Shown here: positions 25,748-35,464 of the stretch, in pieces | How positions within the stretch are numbered: position 1 is the first letter of the stretch | Layout of the letters: every line of letters starts with the position of its first letter | NCBI GenBank assembly: GCA_947497265.1 | Contig: CANMFP010000001.1 | Span: 1 to 64,000 of the forward strand | From: an uncultured Isoptericola sp. | GTDB lineage: Bacteria; Actinomycetota; Actinomycetes; Actinomycetales; Cellulomonadaceae | Direction of reading: 5' to 3' | Length of the DNA stretch: 64,000 bases | Program-made: the position numbers and the translations under genes | Notes under the pieces: generated by a model | What the model saw: only the letters and a program-made list of their open reading frames with translations | What the model was told of the DNA's origin: nothing | Databases searched by the model: none

Positions 25748-26344
25748 TCAGGCGCGCGGCGGCTCGGTCCGGTCCGGCGGCGGCGCGTCCGTGGGACGGG
25801 TCGAGTGCCGGGTCGGCGGCGTGGCGTCACCCGCCGGCAGGTCGGCGCCGTGCCGCGGCGGGGCGGACACATCGCCCTGGGACGTGTTGCCCGGCGTCTC
25901 GACCGCGACCATCGGTCCCCCGGCGAGACGCCGCAGGGCGGCACCGATCAGGATGAACAACAGCCCCAGCCCGATCACCAGCGCGCACACGCCGAACGCC
26001 ACGACGGACGTGAACAGCGACGCGCGCAGGAACGACGCGTTCATGACCGTCGCGCGCACCGGATCGTCCTGGTCCAGCTCGGCGTAGGTCGCTCCGCCCG
26101 AGGCCTCCAGCGCGTGCCGGTCGATCACGTCCGCCTGCGCGTAGGCCGTCAGCGGACCGGCGACCTGCTGACCGGCGAACATGCTCGCATCGTCGGCCAC
26201 GGTGATCTGCTCGTCCGCGAGCGTCATCGCGACGACGATCCAGACCACCACGCCCGCGAGGACGAGGAGGATGCCGGCGATGATCGCGATCAGCCCGATC
26301 CCGCGGGATCCTCGGGCGGGACTGACGGTGAGGGTGCTCGACAT
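25748..26344 (-). CDS. two-helix membrane protein of unknown function
   Basis: This 198-residue protein has an N-terminal membrane segment (GLIAIIAGILLVLAGVVVW), an extracytoplasmic loop of about 75 residues, a second helix (VVAFGVCALVIGLGLLFIL) and a hydrophilic Pro/Thr/Asp-rich C-terminal tail. Similar proteins are common in actinobacteria without assigned function. ATG 26344 has GGAAGGCG eight bases upstream. A TAGGTT box about 50 bases upstream may be its promoter. Confidence 0.7.
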   Translation of the reverse strand: MSSTLTVSPARGSRGIGLIAIIAGILLVLAGVVVWIVVAMTLADEQITVADDASMFAGQQVAGPLTAYAQADVIDRHALEASGGATYAELDQDDPVRATVMNASFLRASLFTSVVAFGVCALVIGLGLLFILIGAALRRLAGGPMVAVETPGNTSQGDVSAPPRHGADLPAGDATPPTRHSTRPTDAPPPDRTEPPRA

Positions 26345-26458
26345 GGGTACGCCTTCCGTGGGGCAACGCTCGAGGTCAGGTCTCCGCCAACCTAGCGCGC
26401 CGCACACCGGGAAGCACAGTGGAACCTCAGGTCACAGCGGCCGAGGGACCCTTCGGGC

Positions 26459-28048
26459 TCACTCCCACTCGATGGTTCCCGGCGGCTTGCTCGTCACGTC
26501 GAGGACCACCCGGTTGACCTCGCTCACCTCGTTGGTGATGCGGGTCGAGATCACCGAGAGGACGTCGTAGGGCAGGCGCGTCCAGTCGGCCGTCATCGCG
26601 TCCTCGGACGAGACCGGCCGGAGCACGACCGGGTGGCCGTAGGTGCGGCCGTCGCCCTGCACGCCCACCGATCGGACGTCGGCGAGGAGCACGACAGGGC
26701 ACTGCCAGATGTCGTCGTCCAGGCCCGCCCTGGTCAGCTCGGCGCGAGCGATCGCGTCCGCCTTCCGCAGGGTCTCGAGGCGGTCCGCGGTGATCTCGCC
26801 GACGATGCGGATGCCGAGGCCGGGGCCGGGGAACGGCTGGCGAGCGACGATCTCCTCCGGCACGCCGAGCTCGCGCCCGACCGCACGCACCTCGTCCTTG
26901 AAGAGCGTGCGCAGTGGCTCCACCAGGTCGAACTGCAGGTCGTCGGGCAGGCCGCCCACGTTGTGGTGGCTCTTGATGTTCGCCGCGCCCTCACCGCCGC
27001 CGGACTCCACGACGTCGGGGTAGAGGGTGCCCTGCACCAGGAACTTCACCTGCTCGCCGTGCTCACCGGCGTCCGCGACGATGTCGCGCGCGGCGTCCTC
27101 GAACACGCGGATGAACTCGCGGCCGATGATCTTGCGCTTCGTCTCCGGGTCGCTGTGGCCGGCGAGCGCGGCCAGGAAGCGCTGCCGCTCGTCACGCACC
27201 ACGAGGTTGACGCCGGTGGCGGCCACGAAGTCCCGCTCGACCTGCTCCACCTCGCCCTCGCGCAGCAGACCGTGGTCCACGAACACGCAGGTGAGCTGGT
27301 CACCGACCGCCTGCTGCACCAGGGCCGCGGCGACCGAGGAGTCGACGCCGCCGGACAGCCCGCAGACGACGCGCGCGTCGCCCACCTGCGCACGGATCGC
27401 GGCGACCTGGTCGGCGATGACGTTCCCCGGCGTCCAGTCGGGCGCGAGCCCGGCGCCGGAGTAGAGGAAGTGCTCCAGCACGGCCTGCCCGTGCGCCGAG
27501 TGCTTGACCTCCGGGTGCCACTGCACGCCGTAGAGCCGGCGGCCGGCGTCCTCGAAGGCGGCGACAGGCGACCCGGACGACGTCGCGAGGACGTCGAAGC
27601 CCTCCGGCGCGGCGTGCACGGCGTCGCCGTGGCTCATCCAGGTGGTCTGGTGCTCCGGGGTGCCCGCCAGCAGCACGCCGGCCGAGCACACCTCGACCTC
27701 GGTGCCGCCGTACTCGCGCGTGCCGGTCTGCGCGACCTTCCCGCCGAGCGCCTGCGCCATCGCCTGGAACCCGTAGCAGATGCCGAGCACCGGCACGCCC
27801 GCCTCGAACAGCTCCGGGTCCACGAACGGTGCGCCGGTGGCGTACACCGACGACGGCCCGCCGGACAGGATGATCGCGGCCGGGTCCTTGGCGAGCATCT
27901 GCTCGGTGGTGAACGTGTGCGGCACGATCTCGGAGTAGACCTTGGCCTCGCGCACGCGCCGCGCGATGAGCTGCGCGTACTGGGCGCCGAAGTCGACGAC
28001 GAGGACGGGGCGTGGAGTTTCCGCGGATGCAGCGGCGGGAGATGTCAC
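26459..28048 (-). CDS. guaA: GMP synthase (glutamine-hydrolysing)
   Basis: GuaA converts XMP to GMP using glutamine and ATP. The class I amidotransferase domain spans about residues 15-205 ([18 protein letters not shown]; nucleophile Cys in [18 protein letters not shown]), followed by the ATP pyrophosphatase domain ([18 protein letters not shown]) and the dimerisation domain ending in TIEWE. GTG 28048 is chosen over GTG 28054 because TAGGAT ends exactly six bases before it. The length is normal at 529 residues. Confidence 0.96.
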   Translation of the reverse strand: MTSPAAASAETPRPVLVVDFGAQYAQLIARRVREAKVYSEIVPHTFTTEQMLAKDPAAIILSGGPSSVYATGAPFVDPELFEAGVPVLGICYGFQAMAQALGGKVAQTGTREYGGTEVEVCSAGVLLAGTPEHQTTWMSHGDAVHAAPEGFDVLATSSGSPVAAFEDAGRRLYGVQWHPEVKHSAHGQAVLEHFLYSGAGLAPDWTPGNVIADQVAAIRAQVGDARVVCGLSGGVDSSVAAALVQQAVGDQLTCVFVDHGLLREGEVEQVERDFVAATGVNLVVRDERQRFLAALAGHSDPETKRKIIGREFIRVFEDAARDIVADAGEHGEQVKFLVQGTLYPDVVESGGGEGAANIKSHHNVGGLPDDLQFDLVEPLRTLFKDEVRAVGRELGVPEEIVARQPFPGPGLGIRIVGEITADRLETLRKADAIARAELTRAGLDDDIWQCPVVLLADVRSVGVQGDGRTYGHPVVLRPVSSEDAMTADWTRLPYDVLSVISTRITNEVSEVNRVVLDVTSKPPGTIEWE

Positions 28049-28054
28049 CGGCAC

Positions 28055-28060
28055 ATCCTA
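28055..28060 (-). promoter_or_regulatory. -10 hexamer TAGGAT of guaA
   Basis: On the minus strand TAGGAT abuts the upstream GTG (28054) and lies six bases from the second GTG (28048), so it decides for the second as a leaderless start. Confidence 0.55.
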
Positions 28061-28083
28061 TCCAGCGCCGAGGCGGATCGGTG

Positions 28084-28950
28084 TCACGCAGGTACCGGCC
28101 AACGGAGGGTGACGCCACGGGAGCGCAGACGCCGCAGCTCCCAGACGGCGAGCGCCGCGACGAGCAGTGGCCCGCCGAACGACAGGCAGAGGCGCATCAG
28201 GAGGGGCACCTCGTGATCGGCGCTCGCGTCGACCCATCGCAAGGTCGCCATGGCCACGAGGACGGAAGCCAGACCCAGCGCCAGGAGCGCCCGCATCGTC
28301 GGGTGCCCGTCGATCGCGCGGCAGTAGTGCGCGACCATCAGCGGCAGCGTGTAGAACATCGTGATCATGAACCATGGGATCGCCACCGCGGCGACCGCCA
28401 GGTGGGCGACGACCATCGCGAGGATCAAGCCACCGGACGGCTCTCCAGCGGATCCCCACGACGCGCCGAGCACCAGCAGGGGCTGTCCCCCGACCAGTAC
28501 GGTGAACGTCCCGACGACGAGTCCGACCGCGCCGGCCGGAGCGCCGAGAGAGACGAGCAGAGGTTTGCGGTGGCCACGCCTGGCGAGCCCCACGAGCAAC
28601 AGCGACACGGCAACGAAGAGCGCGACGAGCCACGTGGCGTTCTGGTACACCGCGGCGAGCTGGTGATCGGCGATGTTGCTCAACGCATCGAACCTGGCGT
28701 CGCGCCAGACAATGTCGACAACCACGAGCAGGATCAGTCCGACGACCGAGCGCGCGACTGCCAGCCTTTCGACGAGGGGATCGGGCGTCATGTGCCGGTG
28801 GGTCGGTCGGACCACACGCTGGTGGAGCCGGAACATCGGGCGTACGACCCGGTACCACCACCAACGGAACGCGCTGCCGAGCACCACCCAACCTAGATAC
28901 AGGAAGAGAGCGACGAACACGCCGTCGGGTTCGCTCCGTCGTCGTGCCAT
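28084..28950 (-). CDS. polytopic membrane protein of unknown function
   Basis: The 288-residue protein has an N-terminal helix, a Trp/Arg/His-rich stretch (WWWYRVVRPMFRLHQ near residue 30), and about six further hydrophobic helices. I recognise no family. Base composition looks slightly lower in G+C than in neighbouring genes. It lies between guaA and the DUF3817 gene on the same strand, but a TAGGTT box nine bases before ATG 28950 suggests its own promoter. Confidence 0.65.
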   Translation of the reverse strand: MARRRSEPDGVFVALFLYLGWVVLGSAFRWWWYRVVRPMFRLHQRVVRPTHRHMTPDPLVERLAVARSVVGLILLVVVDIVWRDARFDALSNIADHQLAAVYQNATWLVALFVAVSLLLVGLARRGHRKPLLVSLGAPAGAVGLVVGTFTVLVGGQPLLVLGASWGSAGEPSGGLILAMVVAHLAVAAVAIPWFMITMFYTLPLMVAHYCRAIDGHPTMRALLALGLASVLVAMATLRWVDASADHEVPLLMRLCLSFGGPLLVAALAVWELRRLRSRGVTLRWPVPA

Positions 28951-29034
28951 CGATCGACGAACCTACCGACCGTCCTGAGTCCGCGCACGTCAGGGACGTC
29001 GTCTGCCTCCGGGCCGCGGACGCCCGTCCGTGCG

Positions 29035-29463
29035 TCAGGACGTCGGGTCGCTCACGCCGTACCGCTGCTCGAGCGCGGTCAGCTTCGCCTCCGCCTCGGC
29101 GTGCACCTTCTTCTCCAGGACGAAGGACATGACGGGCACCACGCCGGCGATCACCATCGTCACGAGCCGTCCGTACCCCCAGCGCATCTTCGCCCAGAGG
29201 TCCAGCACGGTGACGAGGTAGACCACGTACACCCAGCCGTGCGCGAACGGCACCCAGCCCAGGTACGCCATGACGCCGTCGACGTCCACGAAGTGCCCGA
29301 CCACATACTTGATGGTCAGCTCCACGCAGAGCACGAGCAGCATGGTGCCGGTCACCAGCGCCAGCCAGCGGTAGCGCGCCAGCGACCCGCGCGCCTTGCG
29401 GATCGCGGTGGCGGCCTGCTCGGAGGTGGACGTCGGGGCGGTGGGCTCGGGGGCGGAGGTCAC
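29035..29463 (-). CDS. DUF3817 family integral membrane protein
   Basis: This 142-residue protein has three membrane helices with the conserved GWVPFAHGWVYVVYLVTVLDL region of DUF3817 and a charged C-terminal tail. DUF3817 genes often sit near guaA in actinobacteria, as here; their function is unknown. GTG 29463 has a leaderless context with TACCAT six bases upstream. Confidence 0.8.
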   Translation of the reverse strand: MTSAPEPTAPTSTSEQAATAIRKARGSLARYRWLALVTGTMLLVLCVELTIKYVVGHFVDVDGVMAYLGWVPFAHGWVYVVYLVTVLDLWAKMRWGYGRLVTMVIAGVVPVMSFVLEKKVHAEAEAKLTALEQRYGVSDPTS

Positions 29464-29469
29464 CCCACG

Positions 29470-29475
29470 ATGGTA
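29470..29475 (-). promoter_or_regulatory. -10 hexamer TACCAT
   Basis: It lies six bases before GTG 29463 of the DUF3817 gene on the minus strand, with no ribosome-binding site. Confidence 0.5.
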
Positions 29476-29513
29476 GGCGGGAAAATGCGGTGCTCGATGT
29501 CAGCAGGGCGTCC

Positions 29514-29519
29514 TACTCT
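29514..29519 (+). promoter_or_regulatory. -10 hexamer TACTCT
   Basis: It lies eight bases before GTG 29528 and would drive the two-gene ABC exporter operon from a leaderless start. Confidence 0.45.
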
Positions 29520-29527
29520 CAACAACT

Positions 29528-31324
29528 GTGCGACCCCTCCCCCTGCCCGACCCGGGCAACCCTCCCCTGACGTCCGCGTCACGGCTGCTCACCTGGCAGG
29601 CGTGGCGTCAGCGTGACGTCCTGCTCCGGTCGATGGCCGTGGGCACCGTCTCCATGCTGGCCGCAGGCAGCTCACCCCTGCTCCTCGGCCAGGCCGTCGA
29701 CTCCGGCCTGGCCTCAGGGTTCGGCAGCGAGCTGCTCCTCTGGTGCGGGTGGATGCTGGTCGCCGCCGCGACCATCGTCGTCTCCGGCGTCTTCAGCCAC
29801 ACGTGGGACGTCGAGAACTGGCTGCGGGCCGCGTTCTCGTTCTCCGGCCTCGTCGGGGAGAAGGCCACCCGAGCCGGCCAGGCGATCACCCAGCGGCTGC
29901 CCACCGGCGAGGTCGTCGCCGCAGTCGCCAACGACGCGCTGCGGGTGGGCGACATGTTCGCCATGGCCGGACGCTTCACGGGCGGCGTGGTCACGTACGC
30001 GGTGGTCGCGGCCTACATGCTCTCCCAGGACCTCACCCTCGGGCTGGTCCTGGCGCTCGGCGTCCCCGTCGTCGCGGCGGTCCTCGCGCTGCTGGTCCGC
30101 CCGCTGCAGGCGCGCCAGCGCGTGCACCGCGAGTCCACCGGACGCCTGACCGCGCTCGGTGCCGACACCGTCTCCGGCCTCCGGATCCTGCGGGGCATCG
30201 GTGGCGAGGAGGTCTTCGCGGGTCGGTACGCCCGGCAGTCGCAGGAGGTCCGCCGGCGTGGCGTGCGCGTCGCCGCCGTGCAGTCCGTCCTCGACGGCCT
30301 GCAGGTCCTCCTGCCCGGGCTGCTGATGGCGCTCGTGCTGTGGCTCGGCGCCCGCGCCGTGGTGCGCGGCGACCTCACGAGCGGCCAGCTCGTCACGTTC
30401 TACGGCTACGCCGCGTTCCTCGCCTGGCCGGTGCAGATGGCCACCCAGATGCTGCAGATGACCACGAACGCCCTGGTCTCGGGCCGCAAGATCCTCGACG
30501 TCCTGCGGGTGACCGAGGCGACGCCGCAGCCGTCGACCCCGGCGCCCGCGCCGCCGTCGGGCAGCGAGCTCGTGGACACCACGAGCGGACTCGTCCTGCG
30601 CCCCGGCCGGGTGGTCGGTCTCGTCTGCGCCGACCCGGACGTCTCGGCGCGGCTCGCGACACGGCTCGGCCGGGTCGACGACGCCGTCGAGGCCGGCACG
30701 CCCGTGACCCTCGGCGGGGTGCGGCTCACCGCGCTGGACAAGGAGACGCTGCGGCACCGCGTGGTCGTGGCGGAGGCCACCGGGCACCTGTTCTCGGGAA
30801 TCCTCGGCGAGGAGCTCGACGCGCGCGGTCGCGCGACGGAGGCCGAGCTCATGGCCGCCGTCCTGGTCGCGGACGCCCACGACGTGCTCGACTCCGTGCC
30901 CGCAGGCCTGGCCGGCGAGCTGCCCGAGAAGGGCCGGTCCTTGTCCGGCGGGCAGCGCCAGCGCGTGGCCCTCGCCCGTGCCCTGCTGACCGATCCGGAG
31001 ATCCTGGTGCTGGTCGAACCCACCAGCGCCGTGGACGCGCACACCGAGGCGCGGATCGCCGCCCGGGTCGCCGAGGCGCGGCGCGGACGCACCACCCTCG
31101 TCGTCACGGCGAGCCCGCTCGTGCTCGACCACGTCGACGAGGTCGTGCTGCTCTCGACCTGCGGGTCCGTCGTCACCTCCGGCGCCCACGGCGAGCTGCT
31201 CGCCCGGGCGGACGACGACGGCGCCGCCTACCGCTCCGTCGTCGGCCGCAGCATGGACGAGGAGACCGCGACGACCGCCGCACCCGACGGCCGTGACCCC
31301 ACCCTGGAAGGAGCCGCGCGATGA
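29528..31324 (+). CDS. ABC exporter half-transporter with degenerate ATP site
   Basis: The N-terminal 330 residues form a six-helix type I exporter domain; the C-terminal part is the nucleotide-binding domain. The Walker A lysine loop is absent: the position reads LVCADPDVSARLATRLG (about 366-382). The Walker B Asp is Val496 (LVLVEPTSAVD), with Glu497 kept, and the H-loop His is lost (TASPL). The signature SLSGGQRQR is intact. The subunit can therefore supply a signature motif but cannot bind ATP canonically, as in heterodimeric exporters. It overlaps its partner by ATGA. The substrate is unknown; multidrug or peptide export is plausible. Confidence 0.88.
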   Translation: MRPLPLPDPGNPPLTSASRLLTWQAWRQRDVLLRSMAVGTVSMLAAGSSPLLLGQAVDSGLASGFGSELLLWCGWMLVAAATIVVSGVFSHTWDVENWLRAAFSFSGLVGEKATRAGQAITQRLPTGEVVAAVANDALRVGDMFAMAGRFTGGVVTYAVVAAYMLSQDLTLGLVLALGVPVVAAVLALLVRPLQARQRVHRESTGRLTALGADTVSGLRILRGIGGEEVFAGRYARQSQEVRRRGVRVAAVQSVLDGLQVLLPGLLMALVLWLGARAVVRGDLTSGQLVTFYGYAAFLAWPVQMATQMLQMTTNALVSGRKILDVLRVTEATPQPSTPAPAPPSGSELVDTTSGLVLRPGRVVGLVCADPDVSARLATRLGRVDDAVEAGTPVTLGGVRLTALDKETLRHRVVVAEATGHLFSGILGEELDARGRATEAELMAAVLVADAHDVLDSVPAGLAGELPEKGRSLSGGQRQRVALARALLTDPEILVLVEPTSAVDAHTEARIAARVAEARRGRTTLVVTASPLVLDHVDEVVLLSTCGSVVTSGAHGELLARADDDGAAYRSVVGRSMDEETATTAAPDGRDPTLEGAAR

Positions 31325-33105
31325 GCGCCACCCGTGTGCCGCCGTCCGCGGCCGACCCCCGCCGCCTGCCCGTGGCCGACGGCGGCGAGGTCAAGCGCAC
31401 GGTCGGACGTCTGTTCCGCCGCCACCGGGGTGAGCTGGGCGGTGTCGCCGTGCTGCACACCGTGGCGGCGGTCGCCGGGCTCGCCGGCCCGTTCCTGCTG
31501 GGCCGGTTCATCGACGAGGTCGCGGGCGGGACCACGCTGGCCCGCGTCGACACCCTCGCCCTGATCCTCGTGGCTGCCGTGCTCGTCCAGGCCGTGGTGA
31601 CCCGGTTCGCGCAGCGGCTGTCGATGATCTTCGGCGAACGGGTCTTCGCCGAGCTCCGCGAGGAGTTCATGGACACCGTCACCCGGCTGCCCCTGTCCAC
31701 CGTGGAGAAGGCCGGGACGGGCGACCTCGTGGCCCGCACCACCAACGACGTCAACAAGCTGCAGCACGCGGTCCGCTTCGGCGTGCCACGGGTGCTGGTG
31801 TGCGTCGTGACCATCGGGCTCACCCTGGTCGCGTCGTTCCTCACCGACCCCGTCGTGGCGCTCGGGATCCTCGTCGGCGTGCCGGTCATCTGGGTCGCCA
31901 CCCGGTGGTACCTGCGCCGGGCCACGCCGGGCTACCTGCGCGAGTCCGCGGCCTACGCCACCCTCAACGGCACCATCACCGAGGCCGTCGAGGGCGCCCG
32001 CACCACGGACGTCCTGTGGCTCGGGTCCCGGGTGCGCCGCCGGCTGCGCCGCGACCTGTCGGAGGCGTTCGCCGCCGAGAGCTACACGCTCGGCCTGCGG
32101 CTGCGGCTCATCCCCTCGCTCGACGCCGCCGTGGCGGTCGCGCCGATCTCCGTCGTCCTCTGGGGCGCCTGGCTCGCCTCGCAGGACCTCGCGAGCGTCG
32201 GCACCGTCGCGACCGTCGCGCTGTACGCCTACCAGATGGGCGGGCCCGTCTTCGACCTCGTGTTCTGGCTCGACGAGCTGCAGGTCGCCGCCGTCGCGCT
32301 CGCCCGCGTCGTCGGCGTCGGCCTGGTCGGGCCGGACCGCGTCGCCTCGGGCGAGGTCCCGGCCTCCGAGAAGGTGCACGCCCACGACGTGCGGTACGCC
32401 TACCGCGAGGGGCACGACGTGCTGCACGGGATCTCGGTGGACCTGCGGCCGGGCGAACGGCTCGCCGTCGTCGGGCCGTCCGGCGCGGGCAAGTCGACGC
32501 TCGGACGCATGCTGTCCGGCGTCCACCCACCCACCGGCGGCTCGGTGACGGTCGGCGGCGTCCCGCTGGTCGACCTGCCGCTGGAGGACCTGCGCGGCCA
32601 CGTCGCGCTGGTGACCCAGGAGCACCACGTGTTCGTCGGGACCCTCGCGGAGAACCTCCGGCTGGCGGACACCACCGCCCCCGACGACGCGTTGCGGCGT
32701 GCTCTCGAGGCCGTCGACGCGCAGGCCTGGGCCGACGCCCTGCCCGCCGGGCTCGACACCGAGATCGGCTCCGGCGGGCACCCGCTGAGCCCGGCGCAGG
32801 CGCAGCAGGTCGCGCTGGCCCGGCTCGTGCTGCTCGACCCGCACACGCTGGTGCTCGACGAGGCCACGTCGCTGCTCGACCCGCGCGCGGCCCGGCACCT
32901 GGAGCGCTCGCTCAACGCCGTGCTGACCGGCCGGACCGTCGTGGCGATCGCGCACCGGCTGCACACCGCGCACGACGCCGACCGCGTCGCCGTCGTCGAC
33001 GCGGGCCGGATCGCCGAGATCGGGCCGCACGACGAGCTGGTGGCGGCCGGTGGCGACTACGCACGGCTCTGGCACTCGTGGCAGCACGACGGGACGACCT
33101 CGTAG
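31321..33105 (+). CDS. ABC exporter half-transporter with catalytic Walker A
   Basis: This 594-residue partner has an exporter membrane domain (about 30-325) and an ATPase domain with canonical Walker A GPSGAGKST (385-393), Walker B LVLDEAT (Asp513, Glu514) and H-loop His545 (IAHRL). Its signature is degenerate, LSPAQ (489-493) in place of LSGGQ. Paired with the upstream subunit, one composite ATP site is fully canonical and the other degenerate on both faces. ATG 31321 overlaps the upstream stop and has GGAAGGAG. Stop TAG 33103-33105 forms the first half of the next gene's -10. Confidence 0.9.
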   Translation: MSATRVPPSAADPRRLPVADGGEVKRTVGRLFRRHRGELGGVAVLHTVAAVAGLAGPFLLGRFIDEVAGGTTLARVDTLALILVAAVLVQAVVTRFAQRLSMIFGERVFAELREEFMDTVTRLPLSTVEKAGTGDLVARTTNDVNKLQHAVRFGVPRVLVCVVTIGLTLVASFLTDPVVALGILVGVPVIWVATRWYLRRATPGYLRESAAYATLNGTITEAVEGARTTDVLWLGSRVRRRLRRDLSEAFAAESYTLGLRLRLIPSLDAAVAVAPISVVLWGAWLASQDLASVGTVATVALYAYQMGGPVFDLVFWLDELQVAAVALARVVGVGLVGPDRVASGEVPASEKVHAHDVRYAYREGHDVLHGISVDLRPGERLAVVGPSGAGKSTLGRMLSGVHPPTGGSVTVGGVPLVDLPLEDLRGHVALVTQEHHVFVGTLAENLRLADTTAPDDALRRALEAVDAQAWADALPAGLDTEIGSGGHPLSPAQAQQVALARLVLLDPHTLVLDEATSLLDPRAARHLERSLNAVLTGRTVVAIAHRLHTAHDADRVAVVDAGRIAEIGPHDELVAAGGDYARLWHSWQHDGTTS

Positions 33106-33108
33106 GGT
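33103..33108 (+). promoter_or_regulatory. -10 hexamer TAGGGT embedded in a stop codon
   Basis: TAGGGT begins with the TAG stop of the ABC gene and ends six bases before GTG 33115 of the adenylyltransferase gene. Confidence 0.5.
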
Positions 33109-33114
33109 CGAGGC

Positions 33115-34353
33115 GTGAGCAGCACCGACCCGACCGCCCCGTCCCTGCCGCCGCTCGTCGCGCCCGGCCGCGAGCTGACCGCCGAGCAGATCAGCCGGTT
33201 CGCCCGGCACCTGTCCCTGCCCGGGATCGGTGTCGAGGGCCAACGGCGCCTCGCGGCGGCCCGGGTGCTGGTGGTCGGTGCCGGTGGCCTCGGCAGCCCC
33301 GCGCTGCTCTACCTCGCGGCGGGAGGCGTCGGCACGCTGGGCGTGGTGGACGACGACGTCGTGGAGACCTCGAACCTGCAGCGCCAGGTCCTGCACGGCA
33401 CCGGCGACGTGGGGCGGTCCAAGACGGCTTCCGCCCGCGAGGCCGTGGCCGACGTCGCCCCGCACGTCACCGTCGTCGAGCACCGCGAGCGTCTGACCTC
33501 CGCCAACGCGGTCGACCTGCTGCGGGGCTACGACCTCGTGCTGGACGGGGCGGACAACTTCGCGACGCGCTACCTGGTGTCGGACGCCGCGGAGATCGCG
33601 GGCGTCCCCGTCGTGTGGGGCGGCATCTACCGCTACCAGGGCCAGGTCGCGACGTTCTGGGCGGCGCCGCCCGGGGACGGCGGCGCGCCGGAGGGCGTGA
33701 CGTACCGCGACGTCTTCCCCGAGCCGCCGCCGGCCGCGCTGGCCCCTGACTGCGCCACCGGCGGGGTGCTCGGTGCGATGTGCGGCACGATCGGGTCGGT
33801 CATGGCGACCGAGGCGATCAAGCTGATCACCGGCGCCGGCCGCACGCTGCTCGGGCGGCTCGCGGTCTACGACTCGTTCGACCTCACCTGGCGCCACCTG
33901 GACGTCCGCCCGGACCCGTCGCGGGAACCGGTGACCACCCTGCCCGACGACGCCGCGTACGCCACGTTCTGCGGGCTGACCCCGGCCGAGGTCCCCGACC
34001 AGGATCCCGTCACCCCCGCAGCGGTGGCTGCCCTGCGGGCGGCCGCGGCAGCCGGCGACGGCGCCGATCCGTACATCGTGGACGTGCGTGAACCGTGGGA
34101 GGTGGAGATCGCGTCCGTCGCCGGGGCGGACCACGTCAACCTGGGCGAGCTGCTCGGCCCGGCCCGGGACGACGCCGTCGTCCACGTGGCCGCCCGTGCC
34201 CAGGGACGCCCGGTGCACGTGCTGTGCAAGGTGGGCGGTCGCGCCTCGCGGGCCGCTGCGGTGCTCCGCGACGCAGGGCTGCCGGCGCGCGTGATTGCCG
34301 GCGGCATCCTCGCGTGGTCCCGCGACGTGGACCCGTCCGTCCCCGTGTACTGA
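33115..34353 (+). CDS. MoeB/ThiF-family adenylyltransferase with C-terminal rhodanese domain
   Basis: This E1-like enzyme adenylates the C-terminal GG of a small sulfur carrier. The nucleotide-binding segment LVVGAGGLGSPALLYLAAGG is near residue 50; DGADNFATRYLVSD and DCATGGVLGAMCGTIGSV follow. From about residue 310 a rhodanese domain (YIVDVREPWEVEIA; active-site Cys in HVLCKVGGRAS) could hand sulfur to the carrier. The convergent thiOSG operon encodes ThiS without its own ThiF, so this protein probably serves thiamine synthesis, perhaps also molybdopterin or cysteine synthesis. GTG 33115 has a stop-codon-embedded -10. Confidence 0.85.
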   Translation: MSSTDPTAPSLPPLVAPGRELTAEQISRFARHLSLPGIGVEGQRRLAAARVLVVGAGGLGSPALLYLAAGGVGTLGVVDDDVVETSNLQRQVLHGTGDVGRSKTASAREAVADVAPHVTVVEHRERLTSANAVDLLRGYDLVLDGADNFATRYLVSDAAEIAGVPVVWGGIYRYQGQVATFWAAPPGDGGAPEGVTYRDVFPEPPPAALAPDCATGGVLGAMCGTIGSVMATEAIKLITGAGRTLLGRLAVYDSFDLTWRHLDVRPDPSREPVTTLPDDAAYATFCGLTPAEVPDQDPVTPAAVAALRAAAAAGDGADPYIVDVREPWEVEIASVAGADHVNLGELLGPARDDAVVHVAARAQGRPVHVLCKVGGRASRAAAVLRDAGLPARVIAGGILAWSRDVDPSVPVY

Positions 34354-34361
34354 CCGGCCGC

Positions 34362-34426
34362 GTTCGGCAGTTCCAGCCCTGTTCGGCAGTTCAAGGTGCC
34401 GAACAAGGCAGGAACTGCCGAACAGG
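34362..34426. repeat. inverted repeat element between convergent genes
   Basis: GTTCGGCAGTTC occurs at 34362-34373 and 34381-34392 in direct orientation and at 34412-34423 inverted. CCTGTTCGGCAGTTC (34378-34392) and its complement (34412-34426) make a perfect 15-bp stem. A partial copy (GTGCCGAAC) lies in the loop. It can terminate both moeB-like and thiG transcripts, yet the repeated unit looks like an intergenic palindromic repeat. Confidence 0.7.
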
Positions 34427-34432
34427 GCGACG

Positions 34433-35464
<1,032 letters not shown>

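Noticed and set aside
28049-28054. GTG 28054 as the guaA start
   Set aside because: The TAGGAT -10 box would directly abut this codon, leaving no room for initiation. GTG 28048 has the six-base spacing seen at other leaderless genes.
28987-29045. CGTCAGG-ACGTC direct repeats before and inside the DUF3817 gene end
   Set aside because: Two imperfect copies of a short GC-rich word with no phasing or symmetry; not convincing as a site.
34378-34426. CRISPR-like repeat array
   Set aside because: Only two direct copies with no equal-length spacers, plus an inverted copy. This is a palindromic terminator or repeat, not CRISPR.
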